Shown: piece after piece, positions 9,183 through 19,059 of the stretch
How positions within the stretch are numbered: the stretch's first letter is position 1
How the letters are laid out: every line of letters starts with the position of its first letter
Source of the DNA: Veronia pacifica
Lineage (GTDB): Bacteria; Pseudomonadota; Gammaproteobacteria; Enterobacterales; Vibrionaceae
DNA: 64,000 nt
Assembly: GCF_001707825.1 (NCBI RefSeq)
Contig: NZ_LYBM01000027.1
Span: 1-64,000, forward strand
Reading direction: 5' to 3'
Position numbers and translations under genes: made by a program
The notes under the pieces: generated by a model
What the model was told of the DNA's origin: nothing
Databases searched by the model: none
The model's input: the letters and a program-made list of their open reading frames with translations, nothing else

Positions 9183-10126
9183 TTGAGCCAGTCACTTAAA
9201 ATTGTATTTGCCGGTACACCGGATTTTGCGCCAGCCATCTGGCGGCTTTATTGTCTTCACACCATGAGGTTGTGGCGGTTTATACCCAACCTGACCGCCC
9301 TGCTGGCCGAGGTAAAAAACTGATGCCAAGTGCAGTCAAGTCCCTCGCGCTTGAGCACAACTTGCCTGTTTATCAACCTGCCAGCCTCAAAAATGAGGAG
9401 GCACAGCAGGAACTGGCAACGATTGAAGCGGATATCATGGTGGTGGTTGCTTACGGCCTGATTCTGCCAAAAGCTGTGCTCGATACACCGCGTCTCGGCT
9501 GTATCAATGTTCACGGTTCTATTTTGCCAAAATGGCGCGGTGCAGCGCCGATTCAGCGCGCTGTCTGGGCAGGTGACAAAGAGACGGGTGTCACCATCAT
9601 GCAGATGGATGAGGGTTTAGATACAGGTGATATGTTGAAAATCACCCGTGTTGACATTGACCCGCAGGAAACCAGTGCTTCTCTTTACCAGCGTTTGGCT
9701 GATATTGGCCCGCAATCACTGGTGGAGTGCCTCGATGACATCGCTGCAGGCAAAGCCGAAGCGGTCAAACAAGATGATGCACTGGCAACCCATGCCAAGA
9801 AGCTCAGCAAACAAGAGGCCCGTATCGACTGGCAAATGTCTGCGGTCGAAATTGAACGCTGCATTCGTGCCTTTAATTCGTGGCCGATGAGCTACGTGAC
9901 TATCGGTGAGCACAATGTCAAAGTGTGGTCGGCGAAAGTGACTGATACTGAGACAGAGAAGGCTCCCGGCACCATCATTGCTGTCAGCAAACACGGTATT
10001 GAGGTTGCCACCGCAGACGGTGTGCTTTCACTGACCTCCCTTCAGCCTCCGGGCAAAAAAGCCATGTCAGCCGCTGATATTCTTAATGCCCGCCGTGAAT
10101 GGTTTGAAGTGGGTAATATCCTGTAA
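9183..10126 (+). pseudogene. fmt: Methionyl-tRNA formyltransferase, frameshifted (probable sequence error)
   Basis: Formylates initiator Met-tRNA; partner of Def. The frame beginning at TTG 9183, 6 nt after AGGGG (9172-9176), encodes [16 protein letters not shown], the normal Fmt N terminus. It then leaves the frame of the rest of the protein. From about 9230 the +2 frame reads [15 protein letters not shown] and continues through [14 protein letters not shown] and [15 protein letters not shown] to the end. Restoring one base in GCGCC near 9228-9232 (GCGGCC) would give an uninterrupted 314-aa Fmt of normal length. The rest is well conserved, and fmt loss is severely deleterious, so I read this as a one-base deletion in the sequence rather than true decay. 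Without correction only a 291-aa ORF from an internal TTG at 9251 is left. Confidence 0.9.
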
Positions 10127-10166
10127 AAACAAGGCAAGTCAATTCGCTAGCCTTCATTATTTTCTC

Positions 10167-10188
10167 ACCCCGGTTACCATACCGGGGT
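10167..10188. other. Perfect hairpin between fmt and rsmB
   Basis: ACCCCGGT (10167-10174) and ACCGGGGT (10181-10188) form an 8-bp stem with a TACCAT loop. There is no T-run after it, so it is at best a weak terminator; it could instead be an RNA-processing or stability element between the def-fmt and rsmB parts of the transcript. Confidence 0.5.
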
Positions 10189-10205
10189 TCGTTTAAGGTG
10201 TTTCC

Positions 10206-11486
10206 ATGAATGTGAGAGCCGTGGCCGCAAAGGTCATCTTTCAGGTTGTTGATCAAGGGCAGTCGTTAACTGCCGTTTTACCCAAGGCACAGCAACAGGT
10301 CGCGCCACGAGATGGCGCACTGTTACAGGAGATCTGCTACGGTGTTCTCCGCTGGCTGCCAAGGCTGGAAGCCATTGCCCAAACACTGATGGATAAACCT
10401 CTGAAAGGCAAGCAGCGTGTCTTCCACCATCTTATTCTTGTTGGCCTCTATCAGCTCAACTACATGCGAGTGCCTGCCCATGCCGCCGTTGGTGAGACGG
10501 TAGATGCCACCAAACCGCTGAAAAAGCCACAGCTTCGCGGGTTGGTAAATGCTGTATTACGCAATTATCAGCGCGATCAGGATGCTTTGAATGAAAAGGC
10601 AGTTTCACATGATGCCGGGCGTTATGGCCATCCGGGCTGGCTGCTCAAACTGTTGCAAGAAGCTTATCCGGAAAACTGGCAACAGGTAGTAGATAATAAT
10701 CACCAAAAAGCGCCAATGTGGCTGCGGGTTAACCGACAGCACAACAGCAGAGATGACTATCTGCAACGACTGACTGACGCAGGGATTGAAGGTGAAGCAC
10801 ATCCAGAAGCGACAGATGCCATTAGGCTGGTCTCACCTTGCGATGTCACCAAACTACCAGGGTTTGACGAAGGCTGGGTCTCTGTACAGGATGCTGCAGC
10901 ACAATTATCTGTCGACTATCTCCAGCCTGAAGCAGGTGAGCTAATTCTCGACTGCTGCGCAGCACCGGGCGGTAAAACCTGCCACATCCTTGAACATCAA
11001 CCTGACGCCAGAGTAGTGGCGATTGATGCTGATGAAAACCGACTCACGCGGGTTAAGGAAAACCTTGAGCGTCTGAATCTTAGCGCAGAAGTGATCTGCG
11101 GTGATGCAAGAGAACCGGATGTCTGGTGGCAAGGCGAAAAATTTGATCGCATTCTGCTGGATGCGCCTTGCTCTGCAACTGGCGTCATTCGTCGTCACCC
11201 TGATATTAAATGGCTGCGCCGTGCCGATGATATTGAACAACTGGTCACATTGCAGGCAGAGATATTTGATGCAATGTGGCAAAAACTGAAGCCGGGTGGC
11301 ACGCTGGTTTATGCGACCTGCTCCATCACGCCTCAGGAAAATGCTCAACAAGTCACCGCATTTTTGAACAGGCATCAGGATGTTTCGCTGCTTACTGGCG
11401 ACGCATTGCAACCCGGACGCCAAATTCTGCCGGGACAGGACGACATGGACGGCTTTTACTACGCCGTTTTGCAAAAACACGCTTAA
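10206..11486 (+). CDS. rsmB: 16S rRNA (cytosine-967-C5)-methyltransferase
   Basis: Methylates C967 of 16S rRNA using SAM. The 426-aa protein has the N-terminal NusB-like RNA-binding domain (about 1-140) and a C-terminal Rossmann methyltransferase. The SAM site reads [10 protein letters not shown] at 249-258. The two catalytic cysteines are in DAPCSATG (Cys322) and ATCSITP (Cys372), the Cys that attacks C6 of cytosine. It follows fmt by 79 bp that contain a hairpin and precedes trkA, the order conserved in enterics and vibrios. Confidence 0.97.
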   Translation: MNVRAVAAKVIFQVVDQGQSLTAVLPKAQQQVAPRDGALLQEICYGVLRWLPRLEAIAQTLMDKPLKGKQRVFHHLILVGLYQLNYMRVPAHAAVGETVDATKPLKKPQLRGLVNAVLRNYQRDQDALNEKAVSHDAGRYGHPGWLLKLLQEAYPENWQQVVDNNHQKAPMWLRVNRQHNSRDDYLQRLTDAGIEGEAHPEATDAIRLVSPCDVTKLPGFDEGWVSVQDAAAQLSVDYLQPEAGELILDCCAAPGGKTCHILEHQPDARVVAIDADENRLTRVKENLERLNLSAEVICGDAREPDVWWQGEKFDRILLDAPCSATGVIRRHPDIKWLRRADDIEQLVTLQAEIFDAMWQKLKPGGTLVYATCSITPQENAQQVTAFLNRHQDVSLLTGDALQPGRQILPGQDDMDGFYYAVLQKHA

Positions 11487-11574
11487 CTGTTAAGTAAGCG
11501 GCGGCATCTTTTACATAGGACACGGTGAGTCTGACTGGGTGCCACCAGCAACATAGAGGTTTCAGGCTGAGTTT

Positions 11575-12951
11575 ATGAAAATCATTATCCTGGGTGCGGG
11601 CCAGGTTGGCGGCACACTTGCTGAAAATCTGGTCGGCGAGAATAACGACATCACGATTGTCGACAGGGACTCTGATCGCTTGCGTGATTTGCAGGACAAA
11701 TACGATCTGCGGGTCGTACAGGGATATGCCAGCCACCCTTCAACATTGCTTGAAGCCGGGGCGCAGGATGCAGATATGCTGGTCGCAGTCACAAACTCTG
11801 ACGAAACCAATATGATTGCCTGTCAGGTTGCATTCACTCTGTATAACACACCAAACCGGGTCGCCAGAATTCGAAGCCCTCAATATCTGGCGGCCAAGAA
11901 GCAATTGTTCCAAACGGATGCATGTCCGGTCGATCACCTCATCGCACCGGAAGATCTGGTGACCCGGTATATCCATCGACTGATTGAATATCCCGGGGCA
12001 TTGCAGGTGGTCAACTTTGCCGACGAGAAAGTCGGCCTGGTCGCGGTGAAGGCATACTATGGCGGGCCTCTTGTCGGCCATGCCCTGTCTGCACTCCGTG
12101 AGCATATGCCGCATATCGATACCCGTGTTGCCGCCATTTTCCGTCGTGACCGCCCTATTCGTCCTCAAGGTACCACTATTATTGAAGCCGATGATGAGGT
12201 GTTCTTTGTCGCCGCAAGCAACCACATCCGCTCTGTAATGAGTGAGCTGCAACGCCTCGAAAACCCATACAAACGGATCATGATTGTTGGGGGCGGTAAC
12301 ATTGGTGCGGGTCTGGCAAAAAGCCTGGAACGTGCCTACAGCGTTAAGCTTATCGAGCGCAATGCCAAGCGGGCAGAGCAACTGTCAGAGTTGCTGGAAA
12401 ATACGATCGTCTTTTGTGGTGATGCCTCTGATCAGGAGCTGCTCAGCGAAGAACACATAGATCAAATTGATGTCTTTATTGCTGTTACCAATGAAGATGA
12501 AGCGAATATCATGTCAGCGATGCTGGCGAAGCGCCTCGGTGCCAAAAAGGCGATGGTGCTCATTCAGCGCGGGGCCTACGTCGATCTGGTTCAGGGAGGA
12601 GCGATTGATGTCGCGATATCGCCGCAGCAGGCCACGATATCGGCATTGCTGACCCATGTGCGTAAGGCCGATATTGTTAATGTCTCTTCGCTGCGCAGAG
12701 GCGCTGCTGAGGCCATTGAAGCGGTTGCTCACGGTGACTCCACTACCTCAAAAGTTGTGGGACGGGCCATCGGCGATATCAAGCTGCCTCCCGGTACGAC
12801 GATAGGTGCCATTGTCCGTGGCGAAGAAGTACTAATCGCTCACGACAAAACAGTGATAGAGCAGGATGATCACGTGGTGATGTTCCTGGTGGATAAAAAG
12901 TATATCCCTGACGTGGAGAGGCTGTTCCAGCCAAGTCCGTTCTTCTTGTGA
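11575..12951 (+). CDS. trkA: Trk potassium uptake regulatory subunit TrkA
   Basis: Peripheral NAD-binding gating subunit of the Trk potassium transporter. The 458-aa protein contains two RCK modules: the first Rossmann loop [11 protein letters not shown] at about 7-17 and the second [13 protein letters not shown] at about 234-246, each followed by a TrkA-C domain. It is followed after 19 bp by trkH, the pore subunit, so both halves of the system are encoded together. TrkA binds NAD(H) and, in Vibrio TrkA studies, ATP/ADP to gate TrkH. Confidence 0.97.
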   Translation: MKIIILGAGQVGGTLAENLVGENNDITIVDRDSDRLRDLQDKYDLRVVQGYASHPSTLLEAGAQDADMLVAVTNSDETNMIACQVAFTLYNTPNRVARIRSPQYLAAKKQLFQTDACPVDHLIAPEDLVTRYIHRLIEYPGALQVVNFADEKVGLVAVKAYYGGPLVGHALSALREHMPHIDTRVAAIFRRDRPIRPQGTTIIEADDEVFFVAASNHIRSVMSELQRLENPYKRIMIVGGGNIGAGLAKSLERAYSVKLIERNAKRAEQLSELLENTIVFCGDASDQELLSEEHIDQIDVFIAVTNEDEANIMSAMLAKRLGAKKAMVLIQRGAYVDLVQGGAIDVAISPQQATISALLTHVRKADIVNVSSLRRGAAEAIEAVAHGDSTTSKVVGRAIGDIKLPPGTTIGAIVRGEEVLIAHDKTVIEQDDHVVMFLVDKKYIPDVERLFQPSPFFL

Positions 12952-12970
12952 TCTGACAAAATATCGAATA

Positions 12971-14416
12971 ATGGTTAATTTCAAACCTGTCTTATTTGTT
13001 ATCGGGCTGGTCTTATCCAAGATCGCCCTTTTTATGTATGTACCCACTATACTGGCGTTGGTTACAGGCACTCAGGGTTTTTTGAGTTTTGCGCTTGCCG
13101 TCGCTATCACCCACTCTGCGGCTTTTGTCTGCCTGACACTGGGTAAAACCCGCAATTTCCGGCTCAACACCCGTGAGATGTTTTTACTGACAACGACCGT
13201 GTGGCTAATAGCCAGCGCCTTTGCTGCTCTGCCGTTTGTGTTTATCAATCACATCAGTTTCACCAATGCCTATTTTGAAACCATGTCGGGGATAACCACC
13301 ACAGGCTCTACGGTGCTCAGTGGTCTTGATACTATGTCTCCCGCCATCCTGCTTTGGCGTTCAACTCTTCAGTGGCTGGGCGGGATCGGCTTTATCGTGA
13401 TGGGTGTAGCCATACTGCCTTTTCTCAACGTCGGCGGGATGAAGCTCTTCCACACAGAGTCCTCTGACTGGTCAGCCAAGTCGAGTCCCAGAACCAAAAG
13501 TGTCGCCACCAGTATTATGCTGGTTTACGTCATCCTGACCTTGATGTGCTTTATTGCCTACTGGATGACAGGGATGACCGCCTTTGAGGCGGTTAATCAT
13601 GCCCTGACGACACTGTCCACCGGAGGTTACTCCACCTCCGATGGCTCAATGAACCACTTCTCCCATTCCGCACACTGGGTTGCTATTGTGTTCATGTTCG
13701 CCGGCGGCTTGCCTTTTCTGCTATTCATACAGGCAATGCGGCGAAAGACGCTGAAAGACCTGCTCAATGACGCCCAAATCAGGGGCTTTGCCAAATTGGT
13801 CGTCTTTGCCAGCTTTCTGGTCGCGCTTTGGCTGGTCACTAAACAGAATTACAGTATCAGCGACGCTGTGAGAGTCTCCTTGTTTAATATTATCTCAGTG
13901 ATCACCTCAACCGGCTTTGGCCTCGATGACTTCACGGCGTGGGGGCCTTTCACCTCGGTGGTATTCGCCTTCATGATGATTGTCGGCGGCTGCTCTGGGT
14001 CAACAGCAGGCGGTGCCAAAATATTCCGTTTTCAGGTCGCTTTTGCGCTTTTACGCAAACATATCAATCAACTGGTGCACCCATCAGGGGTATTTGTTCA
14101 GCGTTACAACAGGCGTCCGGTCAATGAGGAAATTGTGCGATCTGTCGTTGCGTTTGCAATCACATACTTCCTGACGATTCTGGTGATCGCGATGATTCTG
14201 GCCGCCACGGGTCTGGATGGCATCACCAGCTTCAGTGCTGCAATGACAGCCGTCGCCAATGTAGGGCCGGGAATGGGCAGTGAAATTGGGCCGACAGGCA
14301 ACTTCGCCGGGTTATCGGATACCGCAAAATGGGTGCTGAGTCTGGGAATGTTAATGGGTAGGCTTGAGATACTGACCGTGCTGGTCCTGTTGTTTCCTGC
14401 ATTCTGGCGCGACTGA
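12971..14416 (+). CDS. trkH: Trk potassium uptake channel subunit TrkH
   Basis: Inner-membrane potassium translocating subunit, 481 aa with about ten hydrophobic segments. The four selectivity-filter-like P-loops can be recognised: TTTGSTVL near 115, TLSTGGYST near 217, ITSTGFGLDD near 310 and VANVGPGMGSEIG near 430. It pairs with TrkA encoded just upstream. Its TGA stop falls in the loop of an 11-bp hairpin (14401-14427). Convergent with trhA, 19 bp away. Confidence 0.97.
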   Translation: MVNFKPVLFVIGLVLSKIALFMYVPTILALVTGTQGFLSFALAVAITHSAAFVCLTLGKTRNFRLNTREMFLLTTTVWLIASAFAALPFVFINHISFTNAYFETMSGITTTGSTVLSGLDTMSPAILLWRSTLQWLGGIGFIVMGVAILPFLNVGGMKLFHTESSDWSAKSSPRTKSVATSIMLVYVILTLMCFIAYWMTGMTAFEAVNHALTTLSTGGYSTSDGSMNHFSHSAHWVAIVFMFAGGLPFLLFIQAMRRKTLKDLLNDAQIRGFAKLVVFASFLVALWLVTKQNYSISDAVRVSLFNIISVITSTGFGLDDFTAWGPFTSVVFAFMMIVGGCSGSTAGGAKIFRFQVAFALLRKHINQLVHPSGVFVQRYNRRPVNEEIVRSVVAFAITYFLTILVIAMILAATGLDGITSFSAAMTAVANVGPGMGSEIGPTGNFAGLSDTAKWVLSLGMLMGRLEILTVLVLLFPAFWRD

Positions 14417-14427
14417 CGCGCCAGAAT
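14401..14427. terminator. Convergent terminator hairpin over the trkH stop
   Basis: An 11-bp perfect stem (14401-14411 pairing with 14417-14427) with a 5-nt loop ACTGA that contains most of the trkH stop codon. Only a short ATTTA follows, so the U-tract is weak in both directions. It lies between the 3' ends of trkH and trhA and probably terminates or insulates both transcripts. Confidence 0.6.
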
Positions 14428-14435
14428 TTATGGTA

Positions 14436-15098
14436 CTAAGGGGCGACGACATAAAGATAGACCGCCAGAAAGTGCAGCACAGTTCCCCCGAGCACAAACA
14501 GATGCCAAATAGCATGATTAAAAGGGATACTGCGTTTAACGTAAAAAATCACGCCCAACGAATACACCAGACCACCAGAGGCAAGCAGCACCAGCCCGCC
14601 AATCGCCAGCGACAGATACAGTTGATAAATCACGACCAGTGACATCCACCCCATCGCCAGATACATGATCAAAGACAGCGTTTTGAACCGGTAGACAAAG
14701 GCAACTTTCGCCAGTATGCCCACCAGCGCCAATAACCAGATCACCGTCATCACTACCATAGCCAGAGGCGTACCAAGACTCACCAACATAAAGGGAGTAT
14801 ATGTACCTGCAATGAGCAGGAAGATGGCGCAATGATCAAAGGTTTTCAGCGCACGTTTTGCTTTTTCGAAAGGGATGGAATGGTAAAGCGTGGAAGCCAG
14901 ATAGAGGATAATAATACTGGCACCATAAATACTGTAACTGGTTATCGCCAACCCGCCAGCCTCAAGTTCCATGGCTTTGCTGACCATCATTACCAAGGCA
15001 ACAATACCAAATATCACACCTAACGCATGGCTGATACTGCTGGCCAGCTCTTCTTTGAACGAATATCCGACATTTGTGTCGGTTGAGACGGTCATCAT
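14436..15098 (-). CDS. trhA: Hemolysin III family membrane protein (PAQR type)
   Basis: A 220-aa polytopic inner-membrane protein with seven hydrophobic segments. It carries the PAQR/hemolysin III signatures [12 protein letters not shown] near the N terminus (EL..S.sHa.G), STLYHS near 70, [17 protein letters not shown] around 88-104 and [16 protein letters not shown] near the C terminus, whose His/Asp residues form the metal site of the family. In E. coli the homologue (YqfA/TrhA) is linked to membrane energetics. True hemolysis is not implied. Two adjacent ATG codons (15098, 15095) follow a GGGAG site; either can be the start. Confidence 0.9.
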   Translation of the reverse strand: MMTVSTDTNVGYSFKEELASSISHALGVIFGIVALVMMVSKAMELEAGGLAITSYSIYGASIIILYLASTLYHSIPFEKAKRALKTFDHCAIFLLIAGTYTPFMLVSLGTPLAMVVMTVIWLLALVGILAKVAFVYRFKTLSLIMYLAMGWMSLVVIYQLYLSLAIGGLVLLASGGLVYSLGVIFYVKRSIPFNHAIWHLFVLGGTVLHFLAVYLYVVAP

Positions 15099-15772
15099 TT
15101 ATTGCTCCCTCAGGTTTCAAAACGTTTTGAGTATGTCACACGCTGGAGAAAAAAAAGAGTCTCAATTTTCTGTAAAGTACCAGTCAATCATGGCGTCACC
15201 TTGTCGATTCCCCGAAAAATCGTCATCATATTTTTACAATACTTCTCGGGGAAAAAGCCAAAGCGCTTCTTTTTTGACCACTGTTTTTCTGATACATTCC
15301 GCGCCTAAATTTTGCACCGAAGTCTAACCAATGAGGGAAAGTTATCTTCAGTGTATTCAACCCGTTTACCATGGATGGATTCACAGAGAAAACACCATGC
15401 CAACATTTTTTGCTCGTCCACATCGTCAAGCTCCGTCACCGTCACGTCGACGTTCATCCAGCTATGCCAGAACACCCGTAACGCAAAATAAAGAGCCATT
15501 AGAAATGACTGACAAGGCCGAAGACTCCACGCCTGCAAAGGCTGCGTAAACACATAGCCCTCGCAGATGGTTCCCTGATTGCCAGTAATGCATTCAGGGA
15601 ACATCTCTCACCATTAAGTCTTCGCTCACTAAAAAAGCGTTTTTTGACCCCGCAAACGTTGACTGAAAATAAACTGATATATACTCGCCAGACTATTATT
15701 AAAGCGATGCTGGCAAAGAATTAGCACGTCGAAGTTAAACGGATATGAGTCCGTATGCTCAAGGAAGCGATC
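15099..15772. other. Long intergenic region between trhA and ccoG
   Basis: About 670 bp between divergent genes. It holds the likely promoters of trhA and ccoG, a possible 50-codon ORF at 15397-15549, and an inverted repeat GTTCCCTGA (15570-15578)/TCAGGGAAC (15594-15602) just after that ORF without a T-run. A 99-codon antisense frame (15305-15604) has no ribosome site that I can see. I see no RNA gene or repeat family here. Confidence 0.6.
15397..15549 (+). CDS. Possible small basic/acidic hypothetical protein
   Basis: A 50-codon frame from ATG 15397, unrecognised. The first half is strongly basic and Ser/Pro/Arg rich (RPHRQAPSPSRRRSSSYAR), the second half acidic and Ala rich. It is followed by an inverted repeat that could end a short transcript. 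There is only a weak purine stretch (agagaaaa) before the ATG, and no known homologue comes to mind. It may be non-coding; the call rests only on the open frame and its position in an otherwise empty gap. Confidence 0.25.
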   Translation: MPTFFARPHRQAPSPSRRRSSSYARTPVTQNKEPLEMTDKAEDSTPAKAA

Positions 15773-17200
15773 ATGAGCGAGGATAAAATAAACGTCAAAG
15801 ACGTCACTCCAAAGGAGTTCAACCCAAAAACTCACAAAACAGGCGGGGATAGATTTAACCCGGGAAATCGTATTTATGTCAGAGCCGCATCCGGCATTTA
15901 TCAAAAACTGCGAAACCGGATGGGTTGGGTTTTTATGCTACTTTTTTTGCTGATCCCGTGGATTCCCTACGGTGACAGACAAGCGATTCTGCTCGACATC
16001 AGCAAACAACAATTCTCTTTTTTTGGCACCACGCTATGGCCTCAGGATCTCACTTTGCTGGCGACAGTGTTTGTTCTCAGCGCGTTCGGCCTCTTCTTTG
16101 TCACTACCTTTCTCGGTCGCGTATGGTGCGGATTTCTCTGTCCACAGACCGTCTGGACATTCATTTTTATCTGGTTTGAGGAAAAACTGGAGGGCGCAGC
16201 CAACAAACGTCGCAAGCAAGATGAAAGCCCTCTCACCCCGGCTTTGGCGATAAGAAAAACCCTGAAACATCTTGGCTGGGGAGGCGTTTCCCTGATCACT
16301 GGCCTGACTTTTGTCGGTTACTTCGTGCCAATCAAAAGCCTGATGGTGGATTTTTTGACCCTCAACACCGGTTTCTGGACAGGATTCTGGGTCGTATTTT
16401 TCTCTGCTTGCACCTACGGCAACGCTGGCTGGATGCGCTCAATAATGTGCATTCACATCTGTCCCTATGCTCGTTTTCAGTCTGTGATGTTCGACAAAGA
16501 TACTTTCATCGTGGGCTACGATGAAAAACGGGGTGAATCGCGTGGTCCCCGCTCCCGTAAACAGGATCCGAAAACTCTTGGACTCGGAGATTGCATTGAT
16601 TGCAACCTGTGTGTGCAGGTTTGTCCGACCGGGATTGATATTCGTGATGGATTGCAATACGAGTGTATTAATTGCGGTGCCTGTGTCGATGCCTGCGACA
16701 ACACGATGGAAAAAATGCACTATCCCAAAGGGCTGATCAGCTTTACCACTGAACATAAGCTCAAAGGACAAAAGACAGATGTCATGCGGCCTAAACTGCT
16801 TGGCTATGGGATAGTCATGATGGTGATCTCAGGCTTTTTTATGCTTCAGATAAAAGCACTACAGCCAATGCAACTTGACGTAAGCCGGGATAGAGCACAG
16901 TTGTCTCGAATGAACCCAGAAGGGCTGCTTGAAAATACCTATACCCTGAAAATTATTAATAAGACTCAGCAAACTGAAACCTATCATCTCTCAGTGAATG
17001 GGCTTAAGGACGTCGAGTGGTACGGGAGACAAAAGGTCACGGTTGAAAGCGGTGAGATCTTTGACCTACCCATCAGTCTGGGTGTTGATCCCTTTGAGAT
17101 GGAGCAATCAATCTTACCTATTTATTTCATTCTTGAGCGCCAGTCGGGCAAGAATAAAAAAAGCATAAAAACGGAGAGCCGCTTTATCGGCAGACTATAG
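15773..17200 (+). CDS. ccoG: Cytochrome c oxidase accessory protein CcoG
   Basis: Membrane-bound iron-sulfur protein (475 aa from this start) needed for assembly of cbb3-type oxidase; proposed Cu(II) reductase (RdxA/FixG family). About five transmembrane segments frame two 4Fe-4S clusters: CIDCNLCVQVCP starting near residue 274 and CINCGACVDACD near 299. An additional CxxxCP pair (CGFLCPQ and CIHICPY) lies in the membrane part. The C-terminal ~120 residues are a periplasmic immunoglobulin-like FixG domain. The ATG at 15773 with AAGGA 7 nt upstream (15761-15765) is preferred over an in-frame ATG at 15755. The cbb3 operon itself is not in this window. Confidence 0.94.
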   Translation: MSEDKINVKDVTPKEFNPKTHKTGGDRFNPGNRIYVRAASGIYQKLRNRMGWVFMLLFLLIPWIPYGDRQAILLDISKQQFSFFGTTLWPQDLTLLATVFVLSAFGLFFVTTFLGRVWCGFLCPQTVWTFIFIWFEEKLEGAANKRRKQDESPLTPALAIRKTLKHLGWGGVSLITGLTFVGYFVPIKSLMVDFLTLNTGFWTGFWVVFFSACTYGNAGWMRSIMCIHICPYARFQSVMFDKDTFIVGYDEKRGESRGPRSRKQDPKTLGLGDCIDCNLCVQVCPTGIDIRDGLQYECINCGACVDACDNTMEKMHYPKGLISFTTEHKLKGQKTDVMRPKLLGYGIVMMVISGFFMLQIKALQPMQLDVSRDRAQLSRMNPEGLLENTYTLKIINKTQQTETYHLSVNGLKDVEWYGRQKVTVESGEIFDLPISLGVDPFEMEQSILPIYFILERQSGKNKKSIKTESRFIGRL

Positions 17201-17363
17201 GCATCAATGGAGTAGATATCGTCCCGACAGACCTATTTTCTGTTCATTAGAGATCGTTTCGCGTGATGCAACCACCCTTACCCATTCATTTTTGAGTTTA
17301 TGATCCCGACCCGTTGTACATTCTGCTACCATCGGCCCATCACTCAAATAATGAATAGTCTTT

Positions 17364-18347
17364 ATGAGCCAAGCGCAGTTTACTTTCGACCAACTGACAC
17401 CGGATATGCTCCTCGACGCTCTCGAATCGGTTGGTGTCAGGCCAGAGTCTGGCTTATTACCGCTGAACAGTTACGAGAATCGCGTTTACCAGTTTTTGGC
17501 TGATGATCAAAAACGCTATGTCACCAAGGTATATCGCCCACAACGCTGGAGTGCTGAACAGATTCAAGAGGAGCACGACTTCGCTTTTGAACTGGAAGAG
17601 GCAGAAGTGCCCGTTGTCACACCCATCAAGCGGGATGGAGAAAGTTTGTTTGAACACAAAGGCTATGCATTCGCTCTTTTCCCGAGCGTCGGTGGCAGAA
17701 GCTTTGAAGTTGATAACTGGGACCAGCTTGAAATGGCGGGCCGCTTTTTGGGCCGTATCCATCAGATTGGCAGTCGGAAGACATTTCAGCACCGTCCATC
17801 TATGAGTCTTGATGAGTACCTCAAGAAGCCCCGTGCGCTGTTGCAACAAAGTGACTTTATCCCGTCTCACCTTGAGCAAAGCTTTTTTACTGACTTGGAC
17901 TTCTTGATCACTGAGCTGACATCACGCTGGCAGGATGTAGATATGATCAGACTGCATGGAGATTGTCATCCAAGTAATATCCTGTGGCGTGACGGCCCCT
18001 TCTTTGTCGATCTGGATGATGCGAGAAATGGCCCTGTGGTGCAGGATCTGTGGATGATGCTCAGCGGTGACAGACAGGAAAGAACGGCCCAATTGGATAC
18101 CTTGGTAGAAGCCTACAGTGAATTCCACGATTTTCCTACTTCGCAGCTCCCCCTGCTTGAAGTACTCAGAGGTATGAGGATGGTATATTATATGGCCTGG
18201 CTAGCGAGAAGATGGCAGGATCCTGCTTTTCCTCGTGCATTTCCATGGTTTGCTGATGCAAAATACTGGGAAGGTCAGGTACTAGGCTTCAAAGAACAAC
18301 TGGCCGCTTTACAAGAGTCGCCGTTATCCCTGTCACCGCAGTGGTAA
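17364..18347 (+). CDS. srkA: Stress response kinase A
   Basis: APH/ChoK-like Ser/Thr protein kinase (YihE) of 327 aa that counters MazF-linked and envelope-stress death in E. coli. The kinase signature HGDCHPSNILW sits at about 198-208 and the metal-binding DLDDARNGP at about 215-223. The gene is directly followed by dsbA (32 bp from the srkA stop to the dsbA ATG), the same pairing as E. coli yihE-dsbA, where both are under Cpx control. I could not find a convincing Cpx box here. Confidence 0.95.
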   Translation: MSQAQFTFDQLTPDMLLDALESVGVRPESGLLPLNSYENRVYQFLADDQKRYVTKVYRPQRWSAEQIQEEHDFAFELEEAEVPVVTPIKRDGESLFEHKGYAFALFPSVGGRSFEVDNWDQLEMAGRFLGRIHQIGSRKTFQHRPSMSLDEYLKKPRALLQQSDFIPSHLEQSFFTDLDFLITELTSRWQDVDMIRLHGDCHPSNILWRDGPFFVDLDDARNGPVVQDLWMMLSGDRQERTAQLDTLVEAYSEFHDFPTSQLPLLEVLRGMRMVYYMAWLARRWQDPAFPRAFPWFADAKYWEGQVLGFKEQLAALQESPLSLSPQW

Positions 18348-18379
18348 TGGTTCTGTTGAGTATACGGAGAGCATCAACA

Positions 18380-18994
18380 ATGCTGAAAAAAATTATAGCC
18401 CTTTTCTCACTGGTACTGGTTGCCTTTACCGCCCACGCAGAGCGATTCAAAGCCGGGGAGGATTATCAAATTCTCGATATGGCCACTCCGCTTTACAGTG
18501 ACAACACCCCGTCAGTTACTGAGTTCTTCTCATTTTACTGCCCTCACTGCTTCCGCAATCAGGCATTGATGAATGCACTTGAGCCAAGACTGCCAGAAAA
18601 TACTCGTGTGATTAAACAACACGTCTCGTTCATGGGCGGAAAAATGGGGCCTGAGCTAAGTAAAGCACTGGCTGCCGCTGAGCTGCTTAAAGTGGACGAT
18701 AAGATGATACCTGTGATTTTTGAGCGAATTCAAACCCTCAGAAAGCCACCTCGTTCCGCCGAGGAAATTCGTCAGATATTCCTCGACAATGGCGTTGATG
18801 CGAAGGAATTCGACGGTGTTTATAACAGTTTCGCAGTTAATTCTATGGCTTCACGTTTCGACAAAGCATTTGAAAGCACTGGCCTGACAGGCGTGCCTGC
18901 TGTGATTGTTAATGGGAAATACTACCTGACGCCAAAAACCATTAAGTCGCTGGATGAATACATTGAACTGGTCGACTTCCTGCTGAAAAAATAG
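18380..18994 (+). CDS. dsbA: Thiol:disulfide interchange protein DsbA
   Basis: Periplasmic oxidoreductase that introduces disulfide bonds; homologous to TcpG of V. cholerae. The 204-aa precursor starts at ATG 18380 with a GGAGA ribosome site; the frame is open further upstream but that would destroy the signal peptide. Signal peptide: residues 1-20, ending AHA. The thioredoxin-like active site is CPHC (54-57) within FYCPHCFRN, and the cis-proline loop GVPAVIVNG lies near 172-180. Ends at a strong bidirectional terminator. Confidence 0.97.
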   Translation: MLKKIIALFSLVLVAFTAHAERFKAGEDYQILDMATPLYSDNTPSVTEFFSFYCPHCFRNQALMNALEPRLPENTRVIKQHVSFMGGKMGPELSKALAAAELLKVDDKMIPVIFERIQTLRKPPRSAEEIRQIFLDNGVDAKEFDGVYNSFAVNSMASRFDKAFESTGLTGVPAVIVNGKYYLTPKTIKSLDEYIELVDFLLKK

Positions 18995-19016
18995 CTGTCA
19001 TCCTGCACCAATAAAT

Positions 19017-19044
19017 AAAAAAGGAGCTTCTGGCTCCTTTTTTT
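19017..19044. terminator. Bidirectional terminator between dsbA and yihG
   Basis: AAAGGAGC (19020-19027) pairs with GCTCCTTT (19033-19040) around TTCTG, with A-run before and T-run to 19044. It serves rightward dsbA and, in the other direction, leftward yihG, whose stop is at 19060 just past it. Confidence 0.85.
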
Positions 19045-19059
19045 GTTGTTATTGCACGG

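Noticed and set aside
15305-15604. 99-codon minus-strand frame in the trhA-ccoG gap
   Set aside because: No ribosome site or family resemblance; it overlaps the small plus-strand frame and looks like chance.
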